Positions 1 through 6,895 of a stretch of DNA of 9,741 nt are shown here, in pieces (the stretch's first letter is position 1; each line of letters starts with the position of its first letter). Under the pieces are notes generated by a model. It saw only the letters and a list, made by a program, of their open reading frames with translations, was not told where the DNA came from and searched no databases. Position numbers and translations under genes: made by a program. The DNA is taken from contig DHGA01000003.1 of NCBI GenBank assembly GCA_002402545.1, positions 1 to 9,741 on the forward strand, written 5' to 3'. Origin of the DNA: Syntrophaceae bacterium UBA4810. GTDB taxonomy: Bacteria; Desulfobacterota; Syntrophia; Syntrophales; Smithellaceae.

Positions 1-1064
1 CCATCAAGATCGGAGCGATTTTGTCCGTAACCGGTCCTGCTTCATTTTTGGGTGAACCGGAACGCAATACGGCGCTGATGATGGTAGAAGAGATTAATAA
101 GGCCGGCGGCATTAATGGCCGTAAGATTGAATTGATTGTTTACGATACTCAGGGAGATGCCACAAAGGCCGTGCAGGCGGTGAATCGTCTGATTAAAAGT
201 GACAAAGTTGTGGCCATCATCGGTGACAGCACAACCGGCAACAGTATGGCGGTAATCCCTGTGGTGGAAAAAGCAGAAGTTCCGATTATTTCCTGCGCGG
301 CGGGAAGTAAAATAACTGACCCGGTGAAAAAATGGGTTTTTAAAACCGCTCAAAACGATTCTCTCGCCGTGATGAAAATATTTGAACACATGAATGATAA
401 AAAAATAAAAAAGATTGCCATTATCACCGTATCCGATGGTTTTGGCGCTTCCGGCCGTGAACAGCTGAAATTAAAAGCAGAAGATTTCGGCATAGAAATA
501 GTACTGGATGAAACATACGGCCCAAAAGATACAGATATGACGGCGCAGCTTACCAAAATACGTGGCAGCGCGGCGCAGGCGATTGTTTGCTGGGGAACCA
601 ATCCGGGCCCTGCGGTTGTGGCCAGAAACGTTAAACAGCTGGGAATTAAAATGCCTCTGTTCATGAGCCACGGCGTATCTTCTAAAAAATTCATTGAACT
701 GGCTGGAGAAGGCGCTGATGGTATCATTCTTCCTTCCGGAAGAGTTATTGTTGCTGACCAGCTGCCGGACAGTGACCCGCAGAAGAAAGCGCTGTTAAAC
801 TATGTTGATAATTACCGGAAGCATTTTAAAGTCGAAGGAGATCATTTTGGTGGGCACGCGTGGGACGCCATTATGTTAATTAAAGAAGCCATTGAACGCG
901 GCGGCGCAACTCCCGCGGCTATCCGTGATCAGCTCGAAAAAACGAAAAACTTTGCCGGTATCGGTGGTATATTCAATTATTCCGAAAATGACCATGCCGG
1001 GTTGACGAAAGACGCCTTTGTTTTGGTGCAAATTAAAAAGGGCGATTGGAAACTTATTAAATAG
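1..1064 (+). CDS. livK: Branched-chain amino acid-type ABC transporter substrate-binding protein (5' partial)
   Basis: This is the periplasmic ligand-binding subunit of a Liv-type ABC importer (Peripla_BP_6, type I fold). The frame is open from base 3 to the TAG at 1062-1064, giving 353 residues. It starts within IKIGAILSVTGP, the usual first strand of the mature protein, so only the signal peptide and a few residues are missing. A TTG at 21 is an internal codon, not the start. Visible family marks include the FLGEPERNTALMMVEEIN helix, NKAGGINGRKIEL, AIIGDSTTGN in the ligand cleft, the inter-lobe strand KKIAIITVSDGFGASG, and a closing FVLVQIKKGDW. It precedes livHMGF, so it feeds that permease. 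The linked aryl-CoA ligase suggests an aromatic ligand, but the fold also binds Leu/Ile/Val, amides and urea, and specificity cannot be read here. Family assignment is secure. Confidence 0.93.
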   Translation, partial: IKIGAILSVTGPASFLGEPERNTALMMVEEINKAGGINGRKIELIVYDTQGDATKAVQAVNRLIKSDKVVAIIGDSTTGNSMAVIPVVEKAEVPIISCAAGSKITDPVKKWVFKTAQNDSLAVMKIFEHMNDKKIKKIAIITVSDGFGASGREQLKLKAEDFGIEIVLDETYGPKDTDMTAQLTKIRGSAAQAIVCWGTNPGPAVVARNVKQLGIKMPLFMSHGVSSKKFIELAGEGADGIILPSGRVIVADQLPDSDPQKKALLNYVDNYRKHFKVEGDHFGGHAWDAIMLIKEAIERGGATPAAIRDQLEKTKNFAGIGGIFNYSENDHAGLTKDAFVLVQIKKGDWKLIK

Positions 1065-1102
1065 AGTAGCATGCGTAAATTCTTAAGTTAATTTTACCAG
1101 TG

Positions 1103-1132
1103 CGGCGCGGGCAAAAATAATTGTTCGCGCCG
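1103..1132 (+). promoter_or_regulatory. Strong stem-loop between livK and livH
   Basis: Bases 1103-1114 pair with 1121-1132 in an uninterrupted 12-bp stem (two G-U pairs, mostly G+C in the outer seven pairs) closed by a six-base loop AAATAA. A few more A-U and G-U pairs are possible below the stem. It starts 38 bases after the livK stop and ends 31 bases before the livH ATG. No T-run follows (TATTAATA), so it is not a classical intrinsic terminator. Stem-loops at this position in transporter operons often protect the 3' end of the binding-protein message or partly terminate transcription, so that the binding protein is made in excess. The structure is seen directly; the role is inferred. Confidence 0.6.
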
Positions 1133-1163
1133 TATTAATATATGCAGGACAATTATTCGCGAA

Positions 1164-2039
1164 ATGGATAATTTATATCAGTATCTTTTAACCGGTCTTT
1201 CTAACGGCGCTATTTACGCGCTCATTGGTTTTGGTTTTGCCATTATTCATAACGCCACCGGTATCATCAATTTCGCGCAGGGCGAGTTTGTAATGCTCGG
1301 TGGGATGCTCGCCCTCTTTTTTCTGGTATTTTGCGGTTTTCCTCTTGCGCCGTCGATTATTCTCTCCATTCTTATCGCCACAGTCGTGGGAATTATTTTT
1401 GAACGTCTGGCCATCAGGCCATTGAAAAACGCGAAACCCATCCGTTTGATTATAATTACCATCGGCGCCAGCATTTTTATCCGCGGCGCGGCAATGCTTA
1501 TTTGGGGAAAAGATACTCACGCGCTGCCCGCTTTTTCGGGTAATGATCCGCTCTATATTGCGGGCGCGACGATTATGCCGCAGCACCTTTGGATTTTTGC
1601 CGTAACAATTCTGGTTATTTTTTCCAGCAGACTATTTTTTAATCACACTATTATCGGCAAGGCGATGCGCGCCTGCGCTTATAACGCTCAGGCTGCCAGC
1701 CTCGTAGGTATCGACGTAAGGATAATGGTGATGCTCTCTTTTTCCATAAGCGCGGCTATTGGTTCGCTGGCAGGAATTATTATCGCTCCGCTCACGATGA
1801 CTTCTTATGACGTGGGCATTATGCTGGGACTGAAAGGATTTTGCGCGGTAATTATCGGCGGCATGAGCAGCGGTTTGGGTACGGTGATGGGTGGACTTTT
1901 ATTGGGTCTGCTAGAGGCGTTAGGCGCCGGTTTTATTTCCGCCGGTTATAAAGACGCAATAGCTTTTATTATTTTATTACTGATTCTATTTTTCCGGCCG
2001 GAAGGATTATTCGGAAAGAAAGAAACAGAAAGGGTTTAA
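1164..2039 (+). CDS. livH: Branched-chain amino acid-type ABC transporter permease LivH
   Basis: This is one of the two inner-membrane permease subunits of the Liv-type importer (BPD_transp_2). Its 291 residues are the normal length. The N-terminus carries the family signature GAIYALIGFGFAIIHNATG followed by NFAQGEF (residues 15-42). Several hydrophobic membrane helices follow. The cytoplasmic coupling loop that contacts the ATPase is at about residues 165-184 (GKAMRACAYNAQAASLVGID). The protein ends with the usual FFRPEGLFG (276-284). The ATG at 1164 is chosen because it places LTGLSNGAIYAL at the expected distance from the N-terminus. The only purine-rich site upstream, AGGA at 1146-1149, is 14 bases away, so translation initiation looks weak. 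It lies 99 bases after livK, across the stem-loop, and 74 bases before livM. Confidence 0.95.
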   Translation: MDNLYQYLLTGLSNGAIYALIGFGFAIIHNATGIINFAQGEFVMLGGMLALFFLVFCGFPLAPSIILSILIATVVGIIFERLAIRPLKNAKPIRLIIITIGASIFIRGAAMLIWGKDTHALPAFSGNDPLYIAGATIMPQHLWIFAVTILVIFSSRLFFNHTIIGKAMRACAYNAQAASLVGIDVRIMVMLSFSISAAIGSLAGIIIAPLTMTSYDVGIMLGLKGFCAVIIGGMSSGLGTVMGGLLLGLLEALGAGFISAGYKDAIAFIILLLILFFRPEGLFGKKETERV

Positions 2040-2113
2040 TTAAACAACGATTAATTTGTCGCGTATCAAGTATTTTATCAAGCCGGTTTTATCAAAAGAT
2101 ATAATGTGAAAAA

Positions 2114-3073
2114 ATGACTAAAGAAAAACGTCAAATATTTGTTTTTTTAATCTTCGCGCTGGTATTGCTGACAATACCTTTTTTGCTCCGGGAAAGTTAC
2201 CTGTTAAATGTGCTGGTTTTTATCGGCATTCATACCATGCTTGCCGTAGCGCTCAATTTGCTTTTGGGTTACGCCGGGCAGATTTCTCTGGGGCATGCCG
2301 CGTTCTTCGGCATTGGCGCATATATGTCCGGTATACTTACTACCCGTTTCGCGCTTGATCCGTGGCTGGTAATTATTTTGGCTGCTCTGTCTGCAGCCGC
2401 GATTGCCTTTATCATCGGATTTCCCATTTTAAAACTAAAAGGCCATTACCTGGCGATGGCTACTTTAGGTTTCGGAATTATATTTTACATTATTTTCAAT
2501 GAAACCGTTGGCTGGACAGGCGGACCATCGGGGTTGTCCGGCATACCGAATCTTCAAATCGGCGGGATAATTTTTGATAACGACATTTGTAATTATTATT
2601 TAGTGTGGATAATTACCATTGCCGTGATGCTGTTATCCATTAATTTGTCTCAATCGCGCATCGGCAGAGCGTTAAGAGCCGTTCACGATTCGGAAGTAGC
2701 CGCGCGTGTTATGGGGATAAACGCATGGGTGTTAAAAGTTCAGATTTTCACCATATCCGCGTTTATATCAGCAATCGCCGGAAGCCTTTACGCTCACACG
2801 ATGACCTTTGTTTCACCCACGTCTTTCGGTTTCAACTTTTCTGTGGAACTGGTCACCATGGTTGTAGTGGGCGGCCTGGGCAGTATTTACGGTTCATTTC
2901 TGGGCGCCGCCATTTTAACTGTGTTGCCCGAATTTTTACGCGTTTTTGAAGATTTTGATATTATTATTTACGGTTTGATGCTCATTCTTATAAACATGTT
3001 TATGCCGGGCGGCCTGATCAGCGGTTTTCAGCTGCTTGCGCAGAAAGTTGCTTTAAAAATAAAAGGGAAATAA
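2114..3073 (+). CDS. livM: Branched-chain amino acid-type ABC transporter permease LivM
   Basis: This is the second membrane permease of the importer, partner of LivH. Its 319 residues are typical of the short LivM class without a long N-terminal extension. Diagnostic motifs appear in order: NLLLGYAGQISLGHAAFFGI (48-67), LKGHYLAMATLGFG (108-121), TGGPSGLSGIP (135-145), the ATPase-coupling loop GRALRAVHDSEVAARVMGIN (184-203), GGLGSIYGSFLGA (253-265), and a terminal MFMPGGL. No clear Shine-Dalgarno site precedes the ATG at 2114; upstream is AT-rich. The start is supported by the charged MTKEKRQ leader before the first hydrophobic segment. The stop lies four bases before the livG start, so the two are probably translationally coupled. 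Confidence 0.95.
   Translation: MTKEKRQIFVFLIFALVLLTIPFLLRESYLLNVLVFIGIHTMLAVALNLLLGYAGQISLGHAAFFGIGAYMSGILTTRFALDPWLVIILAALSAAAIAFIIGFPILKLKGHYLAMATLGFGIIFYIIFNETVGWTGGPSGLSGIPNLQIGGIIFDNDICNYYLVWIITIAVMLLSINLSQSRIGRALRAVHDSEVAARVMGINAWVLKVQIFTISAFISAIAGSLYAHTMTFVSPTSFGFNFSVELVTMVVVGGLGSIYGSFLGAAILTVLPEFLRVFEDFDIIIYGLMLILINMFMPGGLISGFQLLAQKVALKIKGK
3063..3068 (+). promoter_or_regulatory. Ribosome binding site for livG inside the end of livM
   Basis: AAGGGA lies within the last livM codons, nine bases before the GTG at 3078. It supports GTG as the livG start and suggests coupling of livG translation to livM. Confidence 0.6.
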
Positions 3074-3077
3074 CAGG

Positions 3078-3833
3078 GTGATACTTAAAGTAGCAAATAT
3101 AACCAAAGCATTCGGCGGTTTGACGGCGCTGGACGATGTCTCATTGGGCGTGGCTACGGGTTCAATTACAGGCATTATCGGCCCTAACGGTGCCGGTAAG
3201 ACAACATTGTTTAATATTATTACCGGCCTTTATACGCAGACTTCCGGCGAAGTTTATCTGGAGAATAAAAAAATTTCTTTTTTTTCTCCAGAGGCGCTGG
3301 CGGCGCTTGGTTTGGTAAGGACTTTTCAAAACGTGGAACTATTTGGACAAATGACGGTTCTGGAAAATGTCATGGTCGGATCGCACACAAAAAGCAGCAG
3401 TGGTTTTCTAAGCTGCGCTTTTAAATTTCCGCGACAAATAAAAGAAGAAAAGCTAATACGCGAAAAAAGCATGCGCTGGCTGGAATTCACAGATTTGGAT
3501 GACCATGCCGAGATGCGGGCGGATAATTTGCCGTTTGGTAAAAGCCGTCTGCTGGAAATATCCCGGGCGATGGCTTTGGAGCCTCGTGTAATTTTGATGG
3601 ATGAGCCGGCGGCGGGATTAAATAGCCGCGAAACGCTGCAGCTCGCTAAACTTATACGGCAAATAAAGGAATTGGGAATTACCGTTGTGCTTGTAGAGCA
3701 CGATATGGATCTGGTCATGGATATTTGTGAAACCATTGTTGTTCTCAATCTGGGGAAGAAACTTACCCAGGGGACGCCGCGGGAAATTCAGGAAAACCCC
3801 GCGGTAATTTCCGCTTATTTAGGCGTTAGTTGA
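3078..3833 (+). CDS. livG: Branched-chain amino acid-type ABC transporter ATP-binding protein LivG
   Basis: This is one of the two cytoplasmic ATPases that power the LivHM permease. It starts with GTG and has 251 residues, the usual size. Walker A is GPNGAGKTT (35-43), the Q-loop is RTFQNVELF (Gln84), Walker B is VILMDEP with Glu176 as catalytic base, and the switch His208 sits in LVEHDM. The AAGLN sequence and the C-terminal extension (ISAYLG) separate LivG from other ABC ATPases. The ABC signature region reads LPFGKSRLLEISRA (151-164) where many homologues have L-S/P-Y-G-x-Q-R; it should still be functional. It follows livM by four bases. The next gene begins either overlapping its TGA or 32 bases downstream. 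Confidence 0.95.
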   Translation: MILKVANITKAFGGLTALDDVSLGVATGSITGIIGPNGAGKTTLFNIITGLYTQTSGEVYLENKKISFFSPEALAALGLVRTFQNVELFGQMTVLENVMVGSHTKSSSGFLSCAFKFPRQIKEEKLIREKSMRWLEFTDLDDHAEMRADNLPFGKSRLLEISRAMALEPRVILMDEPAAGLNSRETLQLAKLIRQIKELGITVVLVEHDMDLVMDICETIVVLNLGKKLTQGTPREIQENPAVISAYLGVS

Positions 3834-3865
3834 CCAGCAAAAAAACGTTGAATAATTTTGATATT

Positions 3866-4609
3866 ATGCTGAAAATAAAAAACGTAAACACATACTATGG
3901 TCAGGTGCACGCGCTTAAAAATGTCTCTTTGCACATGAGCGCGGGAGAGATCGTCACGCTTATCGGCGCGAACGGCGCGGGTAAAACAACGTTGCTTAAT
4001 TCACTGTCGGGAATCGTGCCACCGCGCGGCGGCGAAATACTTTTTCAGGATGTTCCGATAACCAATCTCGCGCCTCATAAGATAGTGAAAATGGGCATTT
4101 CGCAAGTTCCGGAAGGAAGACAGATCTTTAAACCTCTGTCCGTTGAAGATAACCTGGAACTGGGCGCCTATTTATACCATAGGGCCAAGGCGGAAAAAGA
4201 ACGGACAAAGAAGACAGCCGACATGATTTATGAATTGTTTCCGATACTCAAAGAAAGAAGAAAACAGCTTGCCGGCACATTATCGGGCGGCGAGTTGCAG
4301 ATGCTTTCTATAGGCAGGGCGTTAATGGCAAGGCCGCGCCTTTTGCTTTTGGATGAACCTTCCATGGGTCTCGCGCCGATAGTGGCGCAGGAAATATTTC
4401 AGGTGATAGAGAACCTTTCGCGCGAAAGCGAAACAACGATTCTCTTGGTTGAGCAAAACGCGCGCGCGGCGCTGAAAATGGCGCATCGAGGCTACGTGCT
4501 GGAAACCGGCCGGTTAATATTGGAAGGCATGGCCGCTGATCTGCTGGAAAATAAAGAAGTGCAGCGAGCTTATTTAGGAAAAGATAAAAAAGAAATTTGG
4601 GAGCGCTGA
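3866..4609 (+). CDS. livF: Branched-chain amino acid-type ABC transporter ATP-binding protein LivF
   Basis: This is the second cytoplasmic ATPase of the importer and dimerises with LivG. From the ATG at 3866 it has 247 residues. Walker A is GANGAGKTT (34-42), the Q-loop is SQVPEGRQIF (Gln80), the signature is LSGGELQ (139-145), and Walker B is LLLLDEP (159-165, Glu164). At the switch position it has Gln197 in LLVEQNA instead of His, which is normal for LivF. The start is uncertain. A TTG at 3830, overlapping the livG TGA, would add 12 residues and has an AGG six bases upstream. The ATG begins MLKIKNVNTYYGQVHAL exactly where LivF proteins usually begin but has no visible ribosome binding site. 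I prefer the ATG on family alignment. Confidence 0.93.
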   Translation: MLKIKNVNTYYGQVHALKNVSLHMSAGEIVTLIGANGAGKTTLLNSLSGIVPPRGGEILFQDVPITNLAPHKIVKMGISQVPEGRQIFKPLSVEDNLELGAYLYHRAKAEKERTKKTADMIYELFPILKERRKQLAGTLSGGELQMLSIGRALMARPRLLLLDEPSMGLAPIVAQEIFQVIENLSRESETTILLVEQNARAALKMAHRGYVLETGRLILEGMAADLLENKEVQRAYLGKDKKEIWER

Positions 4610-4610
4610 A

Positions 4611-4638
4611 TAATTAAGCGATTGATTAATTATTTTTT
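4611..4638 (+). terminator. Weak AT-only hairpin with T-run after livF
   Basis: TAATTAA (4611-4617) pairs with TTAATTA (4626-4632) around an eight-base loop and is followed by six T residues (4633-4638). The layout is that of an intrinsic terminator, but the stem has no G-C pair, so at most it gives partial termination between the transporter genes and the ligase gene. It starts two bases after the livF stop. Confidence 0.25.
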
Positions 4639-4674
4639 AGTCAAACCGAATTTAAACATTACGGGAGGGCTGTT

Positions 4675-5976
4675 ATGAATATCTGGGATGAAAAAAACGA
4701 ATGTATGTCGCGGGAAGAAATAGAGCAGCTTCAGTTAGAGCGATTGCAGGCGGTCATGAACAGGGTTCATAAAAATGTTATACATTATAAAAAGATATTT
4801 GATAATTTAGGCATTATCGCTGAAGATATATCGTCGCTGTCAGATCTTTCAAAAATTCCTTTTACGACCAAAAGTGACCTGCTTCTTAATTATCCTTATG
4901 GAATGTTTGCCGTGCCGCTGAGAGAAGTTGTGCGTATTCATTCCTCATCGGGAACTACGGGCAAGCCCATAGTCGTCGGTTATACAAAAAATGATATAAA
5001 AACATGGTCAAACCTTGTGGCGCGTTTAATGACGGCGGCAGGTGTCACACGAGACGATTTGGTGCAGATCGCCTTTGGCTACGGTATTTTTACCGGAGGT
5101 TTCGGCATGCATTACGGAGCGGAAGCAATAGGCGCTTCGGTGATCCCCATGGGCACGGGAAATACTGAAAAACAGCTTATGATCATGCAGGATTATAAAA
5201 CCACTGTACTGGTCAGCACGCCCGGCTACGCGCTGGCTTTGGCGGAACACCTGGAGAAGATGGGCATTAATCCCAACGCGCTTTCCCTTAAGGCCGGTCT
5301 TTTCGGTGGCGAGCCATGGTCGGAAAAAGTGCGCGAAGAGATTGAAAGCAGATTGATGCTTTCCGCCACGGATAATTATGGCCTTTCTGAAGTAATCGGT
5401 CCTGGCGTGGCCGGAGAATGTTCATGCAAAAACGGATTGCACATTTATGAAGACGCTTTCATTCCGGAAATTATTGATCCGGAAACCGGTAAGGTTCTAC
5501 CCGCGGGGCATGCCGGAGAATTGGTGCTCACGACTCTTACCAAAGAAGCATTCCCCATGATTCGTTATCGGACAGGCGACATTACCTGTCTGGATTACAC
5601 AAAATGTGCATGTGGCCGAACACTGGCGCGCATGAAGAAAATCATGCGGCGTTCTGATGATATGCTGATTATCAGGGGAGTAAATATTTTTCCGGCGCAG
5701 ATTGAAGAAATTATTTACAGCGTGGCGCAGGGAGAGACGCCGTACCAGATTGTTGTTGAAAGAAAAAGCGGAATGGACAACCTGGAGATTATAGTCGAAA
5801 TTACGGATAAAATATTCGCTTTGGAACTGCAAAAACAACGCTCATTTCAGGAAAATGTCAAAAAACAAATTAGCGCGCAGGCGGGCATAAATGTTGATGT
5901 GAAACTCGTCGAAGCAAAAAGCATTTTGCGGCAAAATGGAAAAATCACGCGCGTAATCGACAAAAGGCAGATTTGA
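4675..5976 (+). CDS. paaK: Phenylacetate-CoA ligase (AMP-forming), PaaK family
   Basis: This cytoplasmic enzyme of the acyl-adenylate superfamily converts an aryl acid such as phenylacetate, ATP and CoA to the aryl-CoA, AMP and pyrophosphate. Its 433 residues match the family. The ATP-phosphate loop is SSSGTTGKP (90-98), the substrate-pocket region FGYGIFTGGFGMHYGAE is at 134-150, YGLSE is at 235-239, and YRTGD is at 298-302. CACGRT (311-316) precedes the hinge region, RGVNIFP is at 334-340, and the catalytic Lys423 lies in LRQNGKITRV. The hinge reads MRRSDDM (324-330) where homologues usually have GRSDDM. GGGAGG at 4663-4668, six bases before the ATG, is the strongest ribosome binding site of this cluster. 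It is co-directional with livF, 65 bases downstream, suggesting that it activates the imported compound or its product. Other aryl acids, such as indoleacetate or hydroxyphenylacetate, are equally possible substrates. Confidence 0.92.
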   Translation: MNIWDEKNECMSREEIEQLQLERLQAVMNRVHKNVIHYKKIFDNLGIIAEDISSLSDLSKIPFTTKSDLLLNYPYGMFAVPLREVVRIHSSSGTTGKPIVVGYTKNDIKTWSNLVARLMTAAGVTRDDLVQIAFGYGIFTGGFGMHYGAEAIGASVIPMGTGNTEKQLMIMQDYKTTVLVSTPGYALALAEHLEKMGINPNALSLKAGLFGGEPWSEKVREEIESRLMLSATDNYGLSEVIGPGVAGECSCKNGLHIYEDAFIPEIIDPETGKVLPAGHAGELVLTTLTKEAFPMIRYRTGDITCLDYTKCACGRTLARMKKIMRRSDDMLIIRGVNIFPAQIEEIIYSVAQGETPYQIVVERKSGMDNLEIIVEITDKIFALELQKQRSFQENVKKQISAQAGINVDVKLVEAKSILRQNGKITRVIDKRQI

Positions 5977-6025
5977 TAAACATCCTATTGCTGCCCGGTT
6001 TACTTTAATCTCGAGGAGGCGTGGT

Positions 6026-6697
6026 TCAATCTTTTTTCTTTTTGAGTATGTCCAGAAGCTTATCGCGAAAATAATAGGCGAAGATAAAGACGGCCGCGCC
6101 GATGCCAATCATGACAGCCAGCAGAAAATACTGCTCGTTGCGGGCAACGTTGCCGGTAATGGAAAGCATAATTGTGCCGATTAAACGGCCGGCCACGGAT
6201 ATTACCAGAAAAGTCCAGGTGGGAATGCGGCTTACCCCTAAAAGATAGCACAAATAATCTTTGGGAAACCCCGGAATAAGAAAAAGCAAAAACGAAACGA
6301 CCATCCCCTTATGTTCCATGAAATATTCGAATTTTTCAAATAATTCCTTATTAATTATTTTTTCCAGAAGGGGCATTCCGAAAAAACGCGCCAGCATAAA
6401 AGCCAGCCATGATCCGAGCGTTAAGCCTATCGTCGAATAAATTGTGCCCCACAATGGCCCGTAGAGAAATCCGCCGATAAAACCGGTGATTTCTCCGGGA
6501 ATGGGAGCCGCCACCACCTGAGTTATTTGCAGCAAGATAAAAACAATCGCGTCGTAGGGGTGAAATGATTTTATAAATAAAGTTAATTTTGTCTTATCTT
6601 GAAAATACAGATGAAGATCAAAATGATAAAAAAAGTAAGCGCCCAACGCTACAAGAAGAATCAGCAATATTATTCTATAAGCAATATTATTTTTCAT
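6026..6697 (-). CDS. TVP38/TMEM64 family (DedA superfamily) inner-membrane protein
   Basis: This is a polytopic membrane protein of 223 residues, usual for the family (SNARE-associated/VTT domain). An N-terminal membrane helix (about 6-25) is followed by an amphipathic stretch. The conserved re-entrant core is at about 50-105: VVAAPIPGE (61-69), then GGFLYGPLWG (75-84) and GSWLAFMLAR (95-104). A second core at 135-155 has FLIPGFPKDYLCYLLG, matching the family's F-x-P-G-x-P-x-D-x-x-x-Y-x-x-G pattern. Arg171 begins a further helix, and the tail is a lysine-rich KKKKD. Superfamily members have been linked to lipid scrambling or carrier-lipid recycling and to proton-motive-force-dependent homeostasis; the substrate here is unknown. 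The gene stands alone, convergent with paaK (49-base gap) and divergent from the thiolase, so the neighbours do not suggest a specific job. Confidence 0.85.
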   Translation of the reverse strand: MKNNIAYRIILLILLVALGAYFFYHFDLHLYFQDKTKLTLFIKSFHPYDAIVFILLQITQVVAAPIPGEITGFIGGFLYGPLWGTIYSTIGLTLGSWLAFMLARFFGMPLLEKIINKELFEKFEYFMEHKGMVVSFLLFLIPGFPKDYLCYLLGVSRIPTWTFLVISVAGRLIGTIMLSITGNVARNEQYFLLAVMIGIGAAVFIFAYYFRDKLLDILKKKKD

Positions 6698-6717
6698 TCA
6701 AAGTCTTGAAATGTTTT

Positions 6718-6764
6718 ATTATAAATTGTCCGGCATTTTTATACCAATATTCTTATTTCGTCAA
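6718..6764 (-). promoter_or_regulatory. Candidate sigma-70 promoter(s) for the minus-strand membrane protein gene
   Basis: Read on the minus strand, TATAAT (6723-6718) is a perfect -10 element with TTGGTA (6747-6742) 18 bases upstream as a possible -35. An overlapping alternative is TTGACG (6764-6759), 15 bases from TATAAA (6743-6738). Both face the ATG at 6697. The first would leave a leader of only about 14 bases; the second gives a more usual leader but has a short spacer. The region is AT-rich, so chance matches are possible. Confidence 0.35.
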
Positions 6765-6792
6765 TTTAATTCATATATTATAGTTGCGTAAA

Positions 6793-6811
6793 ATTGTTGA
6801 CTAAAAACAAT
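6793..6811. promoter_or_regulatory. Inverted repeat upstream of the thiolase gene, possible operator
   Basis: ATTGTT (6793-6798) and AACAAT (6806-6811) form a perfect inverted repeat around the 7-base centre GACTAAA. The outer TTGTT/AACAA half-sites resemble those of the redox repressor Rex (TTGT...ACAA), but the total width is 17 rather than 18 bases and the inner positions do not match. It lies about 100 bases upstream of the thiolase start in the divergent intergenic region. The symmetry is seen; operator function is inferred. Confidence 0.3.
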
Positions 6812-6854
6812 CTATATGCGAAAAAAACGCGGTTATTTTAAAAATTTTCAAACA

Positions 6855-6869
6855 TGCCTTTAAAAGGCA
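6855..6869. promoter_or_regulatory. Short perfect palindrome upstream of the thiolase gene
   Basis: TGCCTT (6855-6860) pairs with AAGGCA (6864-6869) around TAA. It lies 42 bases before the thiolase ATG. It could be an operator half-site pair or a small leader hairpin; no T-run follows, so it is not a terminator. Confidence 0.3.
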
Positions 6870-6895
6870 CGCCTATTAATTATTTAGCGTAAAAA

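Noticed and set aside
3326..3748. 140-codon open frame on the minus strand inside livG
   Set aside because: It is antisense to a gene with all ABC motifs intact. The serine/arginine-rich translation has no family resemblance.
5497..5838. 113-codon open frame on the minus strand inside the ligase gene
   Set aside because: It is antisense to conserved PaaK motifs, with no ribosome site or recognisable product.
5977..6025. Bidirectional terminator in the convergent paaK/membrane-protein gap
   Set aside because: No inverted repeat followed by a T-run was found on either strand. The T-rich stretch after 6030 belongs to the end of the minus-strand gene (its lysine codons).
6797..6802. TTGACT as a -35 element for the thiolase promoter
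   Set aside because: No acceptable -10 lies 16-18 bases downstream; the nearest TATATG is only 10 bases away.
6866..6880. Sigma-54-like sequence GGCACG-N4-TTAAT before the thiolase gene
   Set aside because: The -24 part matches, but the nearly invariant GC of the -12 element is AA here, and the GGCA is explained by the palindrome at 6855-6869.
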